9,236 nucleotides of DNA from Stercoripulliclostridium_A sp045535235 (GTDB lineage Bacteria > Bacillota > Clostridia > Christensenellales > DTU072): contig JAZSLG010000079.1 of the NCBI GenBank assembly GCA_045535235.1, positions 1-9,236 of the forward strand, given 5' to 3'. Below, in pieces: positions 1-6,154 of this stretch. Position 1 is the stretch's first letter, and every line of letters begins with the position of its first letter. Both the position numbers and the translations under genes were made by a program. The notes beneath the pieces were generated by a model that saw nothing but the letters and a program-made list of their open reading frames with translations, had not been told where the DNA came from and did no database searches.

Positions 1-1266
1 TAGGTTTTCTTCACTTACCTTATGTTCTTCTTGTGCTTTGGCAAAGAGTTTCTCGAGGTAGGTATAATCGATGGGTAAGCCCTCGGTTAAAGGGGCGTCG
101 AAGGGCGCTGCCTTACTATTAATGTTAATGGGCATACCACGGTCGTAAACCTTATCGGAAATAGCAAAAGTCGAGTCGTCGTTGTTAGCGGTGCCTACGT
201 ACCACATGTTTTCCGGCAAACGGAAACGACCTTTAACAACGTGTTTGGGGTCGCTGGGCCAACCGGAGGGAACAAGGTCAACTACCCATTGGTCACGCGA
301 AGGCATTTCCAAAATTGATAGCATTTCTGCAAAGTAGTATTCGACACGCGCAATGTTCATTTCGTCCAAAACGGTGATATATACGTCTTTATTATAGGTG
401 GCGTCGTACATGGCCTTTAGAACTTCGGTTTCGTTAAAGCGCTTGGTAAATTCGTTGAAGTAACCAAATAGCTCGGTACGGTCACGCCAAGAGGGTTGAA
501 CGGAAGCAATCGTCGTATCGTTCTTTAGGAAGTGACCAAGACACTCGGGAAGTGAGGTTTTACCGGTACCGGATATACCTTGTAGAATTATAAGACGAGT
601 GGTTGCAAGGGAAGCAAAGAACAATCTAACGATTTTTGGCTCATAGTAAAGGTGACGCCAAGGTCTGTCGGGGTTGTTTGCGGCATAGTTGCGGAAACGG
701 TCGCAAATTTGCTCCAAAGTGAGATCATAACACTCGTATTCGCGTTCTTTATACTCGGGATCGGCGTATTTATTATCAACTTCGGTAAGTTTGTAGAAAC
801 GGCTTTCCCCCTCTTTCTTTTCGCTAGAGGTATCTTCGCCCTCGTTACCTTCCAATACGTCGTAGCCTTGGTATGCAATCTTTAAGCCAAGAATACGGTC
901 CTTTTCCTTGGTAATCTTAACGATTTCCTTGCGGAGAGTATCAATTTCCACTATAAGATCTTGGTTAAGGATTTTATCACCTATTATGCGTTTTACAAGT
1001 TTCCTACCAAAATAGATTGCACAAAAGAGAAGGGCGGCAAGAACAAGTACGACAAGAATGAAGCAAATGATTGCTCCCGCTACTTGTCCACCTGTCATAT
1101 TGGGCTTATAAAGATTGTATGCCTCCGCGTATGCTTTGAAGTCAAACATCTGAACAAGGGCACCGATTACGCCACCGCGGTTACCCAAAGTGTCGGGATC
1201 GGCATAAATTATGCCTATCATCCCGCCAAAGAATATATCACAAAATGCTTTGAAGAAATTTCCCAT
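1..1266 (-). CDS. Membrane-tethered McrB-like AAA+ ATPase (3' end beyond window)
   Basis: Seen: 422 codons are open to the left edge with no stop, so the C-terminus is missing. Residues 61-85 form one strong hydrophobic helix followed by a basic patch (RKLVKR), which predicts a cytosolic C-terminal part. Residues about 98-128 look like a short charged coiled coil. Then comes an AAA+ module: Walker A GISGTGKTS at 230-238, an SWRDRTELFGYFN block at 259-271, Walker B VYITVLDEMN at 295-304 (D301, E302), a sensor-like VGTANNDDSTF at 357-367, and R376 in VYDRG. Known: this order matches the McrB/AAA_5 group of P-loop NTPases. Inference: with a membrane anchor and no visible DNA-binding domain, a restriction role is unlikely; protein remodelling linked to the upstream exported proteins is more plausible. 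Start: ATG at 1266 has AAAGG nine bases upstream; in-frame ATGs at 1272, 1275 and 1287 are badly placed relative to it. It lies 58 nt after the 338-aa gene, probably in the same operon. Confidence 0.85.
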   Translation of the reverse strand, partial: MGNFFKAFCDIFFGGMIGIIYADPDTLGNRGGVIGALVQMFDFKAYAEAYNLYKPNMTGGQVAGAIICFILVVLVLAALLFCAIYFGRKLVKRIIGDKILNQDLIVEIDTLRKEIVKITKEKDRILGLKIAYQGYDVLEGNEGEDTSSEKKEGESRFYKLTEVDNKYADPEYKEREYECYDLTLEQICDRFRNYAANNPDRPWRHLYYEPKIVRLFFASLATTRLIILQGISGTGKTSLPECLGHFLKNDTTIASVQPSWRDRTELFGYFNEFTKRFNETEVLKAMYDATYNKDVYITVLDEMNIARVEYYFAEMLSILEMPSRDQWVVDLVPSGWPSDPKHVVKGRFRLPENMWYVGTANNDDSTFAISDKVYDRGMPININSKAAPFDAPLTEGLPIDYTYLEKLFAKAQEEHKVSEENL

Positions 1267-1324
1267 ATTCATCATCCTTTCGTGCATTTAAGTTTTTTTA
1301 GTTATTTACGCCCACGCATCCTTT

Positions 1325-2341
1325 TTACGGAGTAACGTTATCGGCTATTGGTTTTTCTATATATTCGCCCGTCAGCTTAAAGTCAGCCACGTCAAAGGAA
1401 TAACCACCCGTCTTTTGGTTGGTAACGTAGTTTCCGTCCAAGTAGAAATACAACTTTACGTTTACCATATCGTAAACCTCGATAGTAAAGGGAGAAACTA
1501 TTATTCCTGTTGTAGAGGTATCGCCTGGAGCCGGACCCGTGCTACCCTCGGGATTTGCGCTATCATAGGAAAGGTCGCCGGTTACGTAATTAAGGTTATC
1601 CTCAATATTGGCACCTTTTACTATTGGTCCGTAATAAATTCTACTTGTAGCACCCATTATGCCAACGAGTCCGTTATTAACGAAAACGGCACATTTTAAC
1701 GCCTGGATTATCTCGTTTGTACTTCCTATATTAAAGCTCAAAGTAACTTTTTGACCAAACGCCTCGTTCACGTTATAAACAAAGAAGTTACCCCTATGAG
1801 CATACTCTATGTTTCCGCGCGAAACGAGTGCGGCAACGTTCTTTTGGGTGGGCTCGGAGTAGTAATACTCCACAATCTTGCCCTCCTCAATGCGGTAGGA
1901 GGTATTGCTTGAATACAATGACTCCAAAAATTCTGATGCTAGCATTCCCTTTCTTGGAGCAACGCTGGGCATTGAGGGTGCGAGCAAGGCTCTATCCCAA
2001 TCGTACTCGGGCTCAACTACTTCAAACCCGCCCCATTGGTTGAGCTCTAGGGATTTTGCGCGAGCGTCCAAGCTGGTCTTTCCTTCCAGCGCAGCAAGGC
2101 CTTCGGGAGTATAGATGTCCTCTCTATCTACGGGAGCATTTCCACCGCCGTCAAAGTCCCACAAAACACGCAAGTCGCCCTCTCCGCGAGTATCGTTACT
2201 TACCTCAAAGGATATGGTGGAAAGGTTTACTACGTTATCTGCCGAGAACCATGCGTAAGTGGCAGTACTAAGCGCTAGTACCGTAAGGACTAGGACCATA
2301 ACTGCAGAAACTAAACTTGTCGTTGTACGCATTTTACGCAT
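1325..2341 (-). CDS. SipW-dependent secreted TasA/camelysin-like protein, 338 aa
   Basis: Seen: residues 1-31 form a signal peptide (basic MRKMR, hydrophobic core 11-24, then STATYAWFS at 25-33), the hallmark of substrates of the ER-type signal peptidase SipW; cleavage probably follows A30. The mature part is beta-rich and has three blocks shared with neighbouring proteins: FFVYN at 186-190, CAVFVNNGLVGI at 217-228 followed by RIYYG, and VNVKLYFYLDG at 293-303. A Gly/Pro/Ser/Thr-rich linker lies at about 262-279. Relative to the 256-aa paralogue it has a long insertion (about 60-180). Known: TasA/CalY-family proteins form extracellular fibres in Bacillus. Inference: a cell-surface or matrix subunit, perhaps a minor or capping component because of its size. 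Start: ATG at 2341 has AAGGTG four bases upstream, overlapping the TAA of the preceding gene, so the two are translationally coupled. The exact role is unknown. Confidence 0.85.
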   Translation of the reverse strand: MRKMRTTTSLVSAVMVLVLTVLALSTATYAWFSADNVVNLSTISFEVSNDTRGEGDLRVLWDFDGGGNAPVDREDIYTPEGLAALEGKTSLDARAKSLELNQWGGFEVVEPEYDWDRALLAPSMPSVAPRKGMLASEFLESLYSSNTSYRIEEGKIVEYYYSEPTQKNVAALVSRGNIEYAHRGNFFVYNVNEAFGQKVTLSFNIGSTNEIIQALKCAVFVNNGLVGIMGATSRIYYGPIVKGANIEDNLNYVTGDLSYDSANPEGSTGPAPGDTSTTGIIVSPFTIEVYDMVNVKLYFYLDGNYVTNQKTGGYSFDVADFKLTGEYIEKPIADNVTP

Positions 2342-2349
2342 AATTCACC

Positions 2350-3228
2350 TTATTCCTCTTCTATGGGTGGTAGTCCACCATCAAAGACGATATTGAACTC
2401 TATTTGTTTTTCGCCGTCCTCGTCAACCATATCAACGCCGTCAAACCAAACTATCAAACTTGCTTTAACGTAGGATAATGCGGGGATTAATATGGTAATC
2501 TCTTCCGTTCTTACCATGGATTGGATATTACTACTTACGCTAGTGCGGTCTTGGAGTACGCCGTATTTGATTGTTTCTTGATCTCTTGCCATTAGCCCAC
2601 GGAGTTTCATATCTCCGCTGGGATTATCGGAGGCAAACAAAGCTGCACGGAACTTGCTTGCTATTGGGTACTCGTAAATAAATCCCGTACCCTCTTGTGT
2701 ATATTTATCGGCACTTATTTCATAAGTGACGGTGACGAGCATATCGCTTTCCGACTTATTGGTCAAATAAAACTCGGTTGCCTCGCCGTCTTCTTCCGTG
2801 AGGTAATAGGGAGTGGTATTGGATTTACTATCCAAATTAACTATCCAGCCACCGCCTTCTGCTAGGCTTTGGGTTGCCCTATTAAATTTGCCGGTAGTAG
2901 CAAAATCGGTAAAGGTAGTTTCGCCCACAATACCCTCGTTTTTGGGAATCATTGGGTACAAAATGTGGTTTTCCGTTACGTTCTCAAACGGAAGCTCGTA
3001 TACGTACTCGTCTGCTTGGAGGACGTGCCAAGACATACAAAGATCGCCCCCGGCGTCGTCTTGAACGCTAGCCGTAAAGTAGATATCCTCAATGGATACC
3101 ATGCTGGAAATATTGTACCAAGCAAAAGTAGCCGTGGAGAGTACCACAGCAAGGAGTAGCGTCATTAGCATAACGCTTAGGAAACGGTTAAACCATTTTT
3201 TAGTTACGTTTAGTTCCAATTTCTCCAT
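2350..3228 (-). CDS. SipW-dependent secreted TasA-like protein, 292 aa
   Basis: Seen: the signal peptide occupies residues 1-37, with a basic region (KKWFNR), a hydrophobic core at 17-30 and STATFAWYN at 31-39; likely cleavage after A36. Shared blocks in the mature protein are TEFYLTN at 151-157, FRAALFAS at 193-200 and VKASLIVWFDGVD at 254-266, the last close to the C-terminal W-[LF]-[ED]-G-x-D motif common in TasA/camelysin-type proteins. Only one Cys (C64) is present in the mature part. Start: ATG at 3228 lies one base after the TAG of the 321-aa gene. SD is weak (GGAAAAG), so reinitiation by ribosomes finishing the upstream gene is probable. Inference: one subunit of a secreted surface assembly encoded with the adjacent peptidase; the tight coupling to its neighbours suggests fixed stoichiometry. 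Which subunit it is cannot be told from sequence. Confidence 0.85.
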   Translation of the reverse strand: MEKLELNVTKKWFNRFLSVMLMTLLLAVVLSTATFAWYNISSMVSIEDIYFTASVQDDAGGDLCMSWHVLQADEYVYELPFENVTENHILYPMIPKNEGIVGETTFTDFATTGKFNRATQSLAEGGGWIVNLDSKSNTTPYYLTEEDGEATEFYLTNKSESDMLVTVTYEISADKYTQEGTGFIYEYPIASKFRAALFASDNPSGDMKLRGLMARDQETIKYGVLQDRTSVSSNIQSMVRTEEITILIPALSYVKASLIVWFDGVDMVDEDGEKQIEFNIVFDGGLPPIEEE

Positions 3229-3229
3229 A

Positions 3230-4195
3230 CTACTTTTCCGGTTTAGGCGCTACCTCAAAGGCGAAATCCACCTTTAGTTGTCCGCCAATAATATCGTTTT
3301 TACACTCGGGATCCCAACCCTCCAACCAAACTATCAAGGAATACTTGACGGTTTGCTCCGGCATTAGTTCAAATCCCTGGTTGTAGAATATGTATTCATC
3401 ACTATAGAAGGGGGTGGTGTACCAATCACCTTCTCCTTCTTTGTGGTGAATTTCTCTTACGCCCTCGCTGTTTTTAGTAAACTCAAGGGGGCTATATGCG
3501 TTTTCAGCGTGTTCGGTACAAACAACCCTTTCCGCACTACCGTCACTAGCCGGGGAGGCATAGACGGTCATATTATAATCTTTAATGAGCATAACGCGTA
3601 GTGCTTTTTCCATACCTTGCGTTGACTGATTAATCTTAAAGACCTCGTTATAATATTGTTTATCAGAACTAATGTTTTTAAGATAGAAAGTAAACGCAAT
3701 ATATTTGTCCTCCGAAGTACTCATTTGTCCTTCGCCCTCGGCGATTTCCAGCAACTTGTCCTCTATTGGTATATCACCAAAAGGACTCATATAGATAGAG
3801 GTATTATCCATATAGTCGGGGCCGGATACTTCCAAGTGTTGGGAAGCTGAGGCAAAGTCGGGTTTGGAAGACAAGGATAGTATGCGACTGCCTTCGTTTT
3901 GGACGTAGATGCTAAAGTTATTAACTTCTACAGCCGAGTAAAAGCCGTAAAGAGCAACGCCAATGATAGCAAGAACAAGCAAAATAATGGCTATGATGAT
4001 AACCACTTTACGCTCCTTTACTTGAGCGCGCGCTTTCTTATTCTTAATAACGTATTGGTACTTTGGATTGGTGGGATCGGTAAGTTCTGCGGGGAGATCT
4101 TGTTTTGGAGCAGTTTCTACTCCGTTTTCTCCCTCGTTAGCTAATACTTCACCGTTTTCCTCTCCTGAGGTACGCCCTTTGCCTTTTAGTTTCAT
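3230..4195 (-). CDS. Membrane-anchored TasA-like paralogue with long cytoplasmic N-tail, 321 aa
   Basis: Seen: a charged, probably disordered N-terminal tail of about 60 residues (rich in E, K, N, G) precedes one transmembrane helix at 64-85. The STATFAWY motif of its neighbours is replaced by VALYGFYS at 80-87, so SipW cleavage is doubtful. The outer domain keeps the shared blocks: FTFYLKN at 168-174, LRVMLI at 199-204 and VKYSLIVWLEGWDPEC at 283-298, the best match in the locus to the C-terminal signature of TasA/camelysin-type proteins. C226 and C298 could form a disulfide. Inference: a type II membrane-anchored relative that could tether or nucleate the fibre and expose its tail to a cytosolic partner such as the AAA+ protein. 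Start: ATG at 4195; an in-frame stop lies six bases upstream, so no earlier start exists. The only good SD is far upstream, beyond a hairpin (see separate entry). Confidence 0.8.
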   Translation of the reverse strand: MKLKGKGRTSGEENGEVLANEGENGVETAPKQDLPAELTDPTNPKYQYVIKNKKARAQVKERKVVIIIAIILLVLAIIGVALYGFYSAVEVNNFSIYVQNEGSRILSLSSKPDFASASQHLEVSGPDYMDNTSIYMSPFGDIPIEDKLLEIAEGEGQMSTSEDKYIAFTFYLKNISSDKQYYNEVFKINQSTQGMEKALRVMLIKDYNMTVYASPASDGSAERVVCTEHAENAYSPLEFTKNSEGVREIHHKEGEGDWYTTPFYSDEYIFYNQGFELMPEQTVKYSLIVWLEGWDPECKNDIIGGQLKVDFAFEVAPKPEK

Positions 4196-4205
4196 GCGTT
4201 ACGCG

Positions 4206-4236
4206 GGCATAGGCTAAGCTATGCCGAATGCTCCTT
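4206..4236 (-). promoter_or_regulatory. Displaced Shine-Dalgarno with hairpin in the spacer
   Basis: AAGGAG (4236-4231) overlaps the stop codon of the signal peptidase gene but lies 35 bases before the ATG at 4195. Between them is a perfect 7-bp inverted repeat, GGCATAG (4225-4219) and CTATGCC (4212-4206), with a 6-base loop. Folding it would shorten the effective spacing to about 15 bases. No better SD is visible next to the ATG. Inference: a structured ribosome-binding region tuning translation of the 321-aa protein. Confidence 0.5.
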
Positions 4237-5011
4237 AATTGTTTTCGTCGTTATTAGATTGGGCTTCTTGTTCTGCCTTTTGCTTAGCAAGATATTCTTC
4301 GATAGCCTTTCTCTTTATTTCTTCTTCGTCGATAACTACTGCGCTCTCAGTATTAGTAGCTTCTTCCTTAACTTTTGCCATCTTGAACTCCATAACCATT
4401 CTTACAACAAGGATTATGTTGTAGATAAATAGGAGTGCTAGAGGAATAACGATAACGAGAAGGAAGTTAGTGGGGTTTTGTAGCCAGTTGATAGCCTTAC
4501 CAACGCCCTTAAGGTGAGTTTTGTAAACTGCAAGAACGTTATTGGGGTTTAGGGTTTCTTTAGCTGTTACAACGTCGCCCATTACTACGTAGGTATCGAT
4601 TAAGCCGTCGTTGTCGTTGTCGATAACTTCTACTATACGGTGGGTAATGAGTGCTTCGTATCCGTTAACGTTGCCAACGTAGGTAACGATATCACCAACC
4701 TTTAGGGTACGGTTGTTTTCCGGAGTTTTAGCAATAACAAGATCGCCCTCTTTGAAGCGGGTTTTTATATCAAAACCGGTGGTCTCATAGTATTCGTCTT
4801 TACCATTCATGGAGCCGGTAAGAACGGGTAGGAGTTTGGTCTTACCCTCACCAACGGTTGCACTAGAGGTAATTGGGTTAGCAATAACTATAGCGCTAAC
4901 GGTAATAGCAAGAATGATAATGGCTACTTGAAGACAAGTAACGGTAATATCGACAATCTTTTTTTGTTTGGGAGTTAATTTGAACTCCTTAATTTTTTTA
5001 ATTAAGTCCAT
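4235..5011 (-). CDS. sipW: ER-type signal peptidase I (SipW-like)
   Basis: Role: membrane peptidase expected to remove the signal peptides of the neighbouring STATFAWY-type proteins. Seen: hydrophobic helix at 23-44; catalytic serine S67 in VLTGSMNG; histidine H124 in ITHRIVEV, in place of the lysine of ordinary bacterial LepB enzymes, which marks the Ser/His/Asp ER type; G145-D146 in VVMGDVV is the likely acidic-residue region. A second helix at 183-205 is followed by a charged cytosolic tail (210-258). Length (258 aa) is above typical SipW, mainly because of the tail. Odd: DNDNDGLID at 131-139 looks like a calcium-binding loop just before the catalytic Asp box, and the usual GDxN box is altered to GDVV. 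Context: between the 256-aa putative substrate and three more. Start: ATG at 5011 begins a good N-terminus (basic region, then helix), but SD is weak (GGAA, about 14 bases away), suggesting low translation. The symbol is by family resemblance. Confidence 0.88.
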   Translation of the reverse strand: MDLIKKIKEFKLTPKQKKIVDITVTCLQVAIIILAITVSAIVIANPITSSATVGEGKTKLLPVLTGSMNGKDEYYETTGFDIKTRFKEGDLVIAKTPENNRTLKVGDIVTYVGNVNGYEALITHRIVEVIDNDNDGLIDTYVVMGDVVTAKETLNPNNVLAVYKTHLKGVGKAINWLQNPTNFLLVIVIPLALLFIYNIILVVRMVMEFKMAKVKEEATNTESAVVIDEEEIKRKAIEEYLAKQKAEQEAQSNNDENN

Positions 5012-5070
5012 AATTTTATGAATTCCATTATTTATTATTAGGTATAATTAATTAGTTACAAAAAGAGATA

Positions 5071-5102
5071 CTTACTCCCACGCGCAAGCGCGCGGGAGTA
5101 AG
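5071..5102 (-). terminator. Probable leaky intrinsic terminator after the 256-aa gene
   Basis: Two 15-base arms (5102-5088 and 5085-5071) form a GC-rich stem. On the minus strand the single non-Watson-Crick position is G-U, whereas on the plus strand it would be an A-C mismatch, so the structure belongs to minus-strand RNA. The apex is the extra-stable G(CUUG)C tetraloop. It is followed by TATCTCTTTTTG, an interrupted U tract (8 of the first 11 bases are T). Inference: a partial terminator that gives high expression of the fibre gene and lower read-through into the peptidase gene, or an mRNA-end stabiliser. Confidence 0.7.
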
Positions 5103-5116
5103 CCAGATGGTTATTT

Positions 5117-5133
5117 ATTTGCTATATGCAAAT
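5117..5133 (-). repeat. Small hairpin in the 3' UTR of the 256-aa gene
   Basis: A perfect 6-bp inverted repeat (ATTTGC and GCAAAT, loop of 5) lies between the stop-codon hairpin and the terminator-like hairpin. It has no U tract. A weak AT-rich structure on its own; listed because it is the middle of three consecutive stem-loops. Confidence 0.35.
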
Positions 5134-5150
5134 TTTGTTAGGTTGCTAGG

Positions 5151-5170
5151 TAATATCTTGGTTGATATTA
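5151..5170 (-). repeat. Inverted repeat overlapping the stop codon of the 256-aa gene
   Basis: TAATATC and GATATTA form a perfect 7-bp stem with a 6-base loop. On the minus strand its first arm contains the TAA stop (5170-5168). It could help pause or protect the mRNA end. The stem is AT-only apart from one G-C pair, so stability is modest. Confidence 0.35.
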
Positions 5171-5938
5171 TGCTTGAGCTTCTGCAAAGTCAAATGAGAA
5201 TGCTGCTACTTCCATAGCTGCATTGGTGGAAGCAAGGTCAGCACCATCTATCCAAGCATATACAGTGATTTTTGCAAAGTTATCACTACCATCTTTAGCG
5301 GGGATGTCTTCAATGGTAATCTTACCAGTGCTAGGATTAATAATATCGCTAGCTTCACAAGCGGTCAAACTTCCATTTTCTTCAAGTGCTACTGCGTCTT
5401 TTTCGATTTCACCATAGTAATAAACTTTATTTGCAAATACGCCAGCTACTTCGTCGTTAACAAATACTGCTACGCAAAGGTTTGAGGATAGGTCAACATC
5501 AGCTCCAGCGCCAAAAGTTGCAGTCATATCAACACTAACAGCGTTGTTAATGTTATTGTTTACAACGTAGAAAGTTTTGGATACCCAAGGAGTAGCGGTG
5601 TCACCTGCTTTAGTAAATATACCAGCCAAAGTGATAGGAGCAGTTTCATAGTTAATTTGCGTAGCACCAACTGCGATTTTAGCAGTAGGAACCATAGGAA
5701 GAACTTCGCCAGTTCCACTCAAGGTAATAGAAACCGAGTTTGTAGTGGGTATTGCGGCTTCGTCATCCGTTATTGCAATATTTGCAGAACTTGAAGCTGC
5801 AGAAGTAATGGTTGTTTCTGCTGCTTCTAGTGCAGTAGCACTAGTATACCATGCGAAGGTTGCGGTGCTTACAGCAACGATTAGAACTGCAACCATAAGA
5901 ATGGTGGTTATAAACATTGATTTTTTAGCGTTTTTCAT
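5168..5938 (-). CDS. SipW-dependent secreted TasA/camelysin-like major subunit candidate, 256 aa
   Basis: Seen: signal peptide at 1-30 with a KNAKK basic start, hydrophobic core 9-23 and STATFAWYT at 24-32; probable cleavage after A29. The mature protein is acidic, rich in Ala, Thr, Ser and Val, with few aromatics, typical of a small secreted beta-sheet fibre subunit. Shared blocks are FYVVNNN at 123-129, LCVAVFVNDEVAGVF at 154-168 followed by VYYYG, and ITVYAWIDGAD at 224-234. C155 and C194 are the only cysteines. Known: TasA and CalY, processed by SipW, form Bacillus biofilm fibres. Inference: the abundant subunit, because it has the best SD of the locus (AAAGGAG seven bases before the ATG), an A-rich unstructured leader, a separate terminator-like 3' end, and a codon pattern (many GCT/GCA, AAA, GTT) unlike the GCC/CGC-rich neighbours. 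Low identity to named families is likely, so no symbol is given. Confidence 0.87.
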   Translation of the reverse strand: MKNAKKSMFITTILMVAVLIVAVSTATFAWYTSATALEAAETTITSAASSSANIAITDDEAAIPTTNSVSITLSGTGEVLPMVPTAKIAVGATQINYETAPITLAGIFTKAGDTATPWVSKTFYVVNNNINNAVSVDMTATFGAGADVDLSSNLCVAVFVNDEVAGVFANKVYYYGEIEKDAVALEENGSLTACEASDIINPSTGKITIEDIPAKDGSDNFAKITVYAWIDGADLASTNAAMEVAAFSFDFAEAQA

Positions 5939-6055
5939 GTTTTTTCTCCTTTTATGAGTTTTTTGTTTTTTTGTTTTTTATTAATACGGGATTAGGATAT
6001 GCCTCTTTATCGTCGGAGCATTGCTCCAGGTCTTTTTTACTCTATTTGTCAACGA
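5939..6055 (-). other. Leader region of the 256-aa gene
   Basis: The last 50 bases before the ATG at 5938 are A-rich (several A runs broken by C), a pattern that keeps a ribosome-binding site open. Farther up is a short hairpin, GGAGC/GCTCC with a 3-base loop (6015-6027), without a U tract. A perfect TTGACA (6052-6047) has no matching -10 element, so no promoter is called. The gene may be read from the promoter at 8010-7982 or from one not recognised here. Confidence 0.4.
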
Positions 6056-6136
6056 TTAAGTAAAATTGCCGGGCAACCCCCTTTCGATAAAATTCACATA
6101 TCGGCTGTTTTTAACCATCTTGTGTCTTTTTTGCAT
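6056..6136 (-). CDS. Possible small protein or leader peptide, 26 aa
   Basis: Seen: an ATG at 6136 sits eight bases after a strong AGGAG, and the frame runs 26 codons to a TAA. The SD begins only a few bases after the stop of the EAL-like gene, as in an operon. The peptide is basic (MQKRHKMVKN at the N-terminus), with an aromatic middle (SRYVNF) and ends GLPGNFT; it has no hydrophobic helix and is probably cytosolic. I do not recognise it. It could be a genuine small protein, a leader peptide affecting the downstream fibre gene, or chance. The case for it is the SD quality and spacing; the case against is the very short length and no known relative. Confidence 0.45.
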   Translation of the reverse strand: MQKRHKMVKNSRYVNFIERGLPGNFT

Positions 6137-6154
6137 ATCCTTTTCTCCTATTAA

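Noticed and set aside
588..878. 96-codon frame on the minus strand inside the AAA+ gene
   Set aside because: It is in another frame of a gene with intact Walker motifs; no independent support.
1..1266. McrBC restriction system
   Set aside because: Only the ATPase motifs match. The protein has a membrane helix and no visible DNA-binding domain, and its neighbours are secreted proteins. The left side is outside the window, so this is rejected as the favoured reading, not excluded.
961..1335. 124-codon plus-strand frame
   Set aside because: It lies almost wholly antisense to the AAA+ gene, whose reading frame is supported by clear motifs; no SD or family resemblance.
6047..6052. Perfect TTGACA upstream of the 256-aa gene as a promoter
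   Set aside because: At 16-18 bases downstream the sequence is GC-rich (CTGGAG region) with no -10-like hexamer.
5939..6136. c-di-GMP riboswitch before the fibre gene
   Set aside because: Considered because of the EAL-like neighbour. I found no recognisable GEMM-type conserved core; only one short hairpin and an A-rich leader are present.
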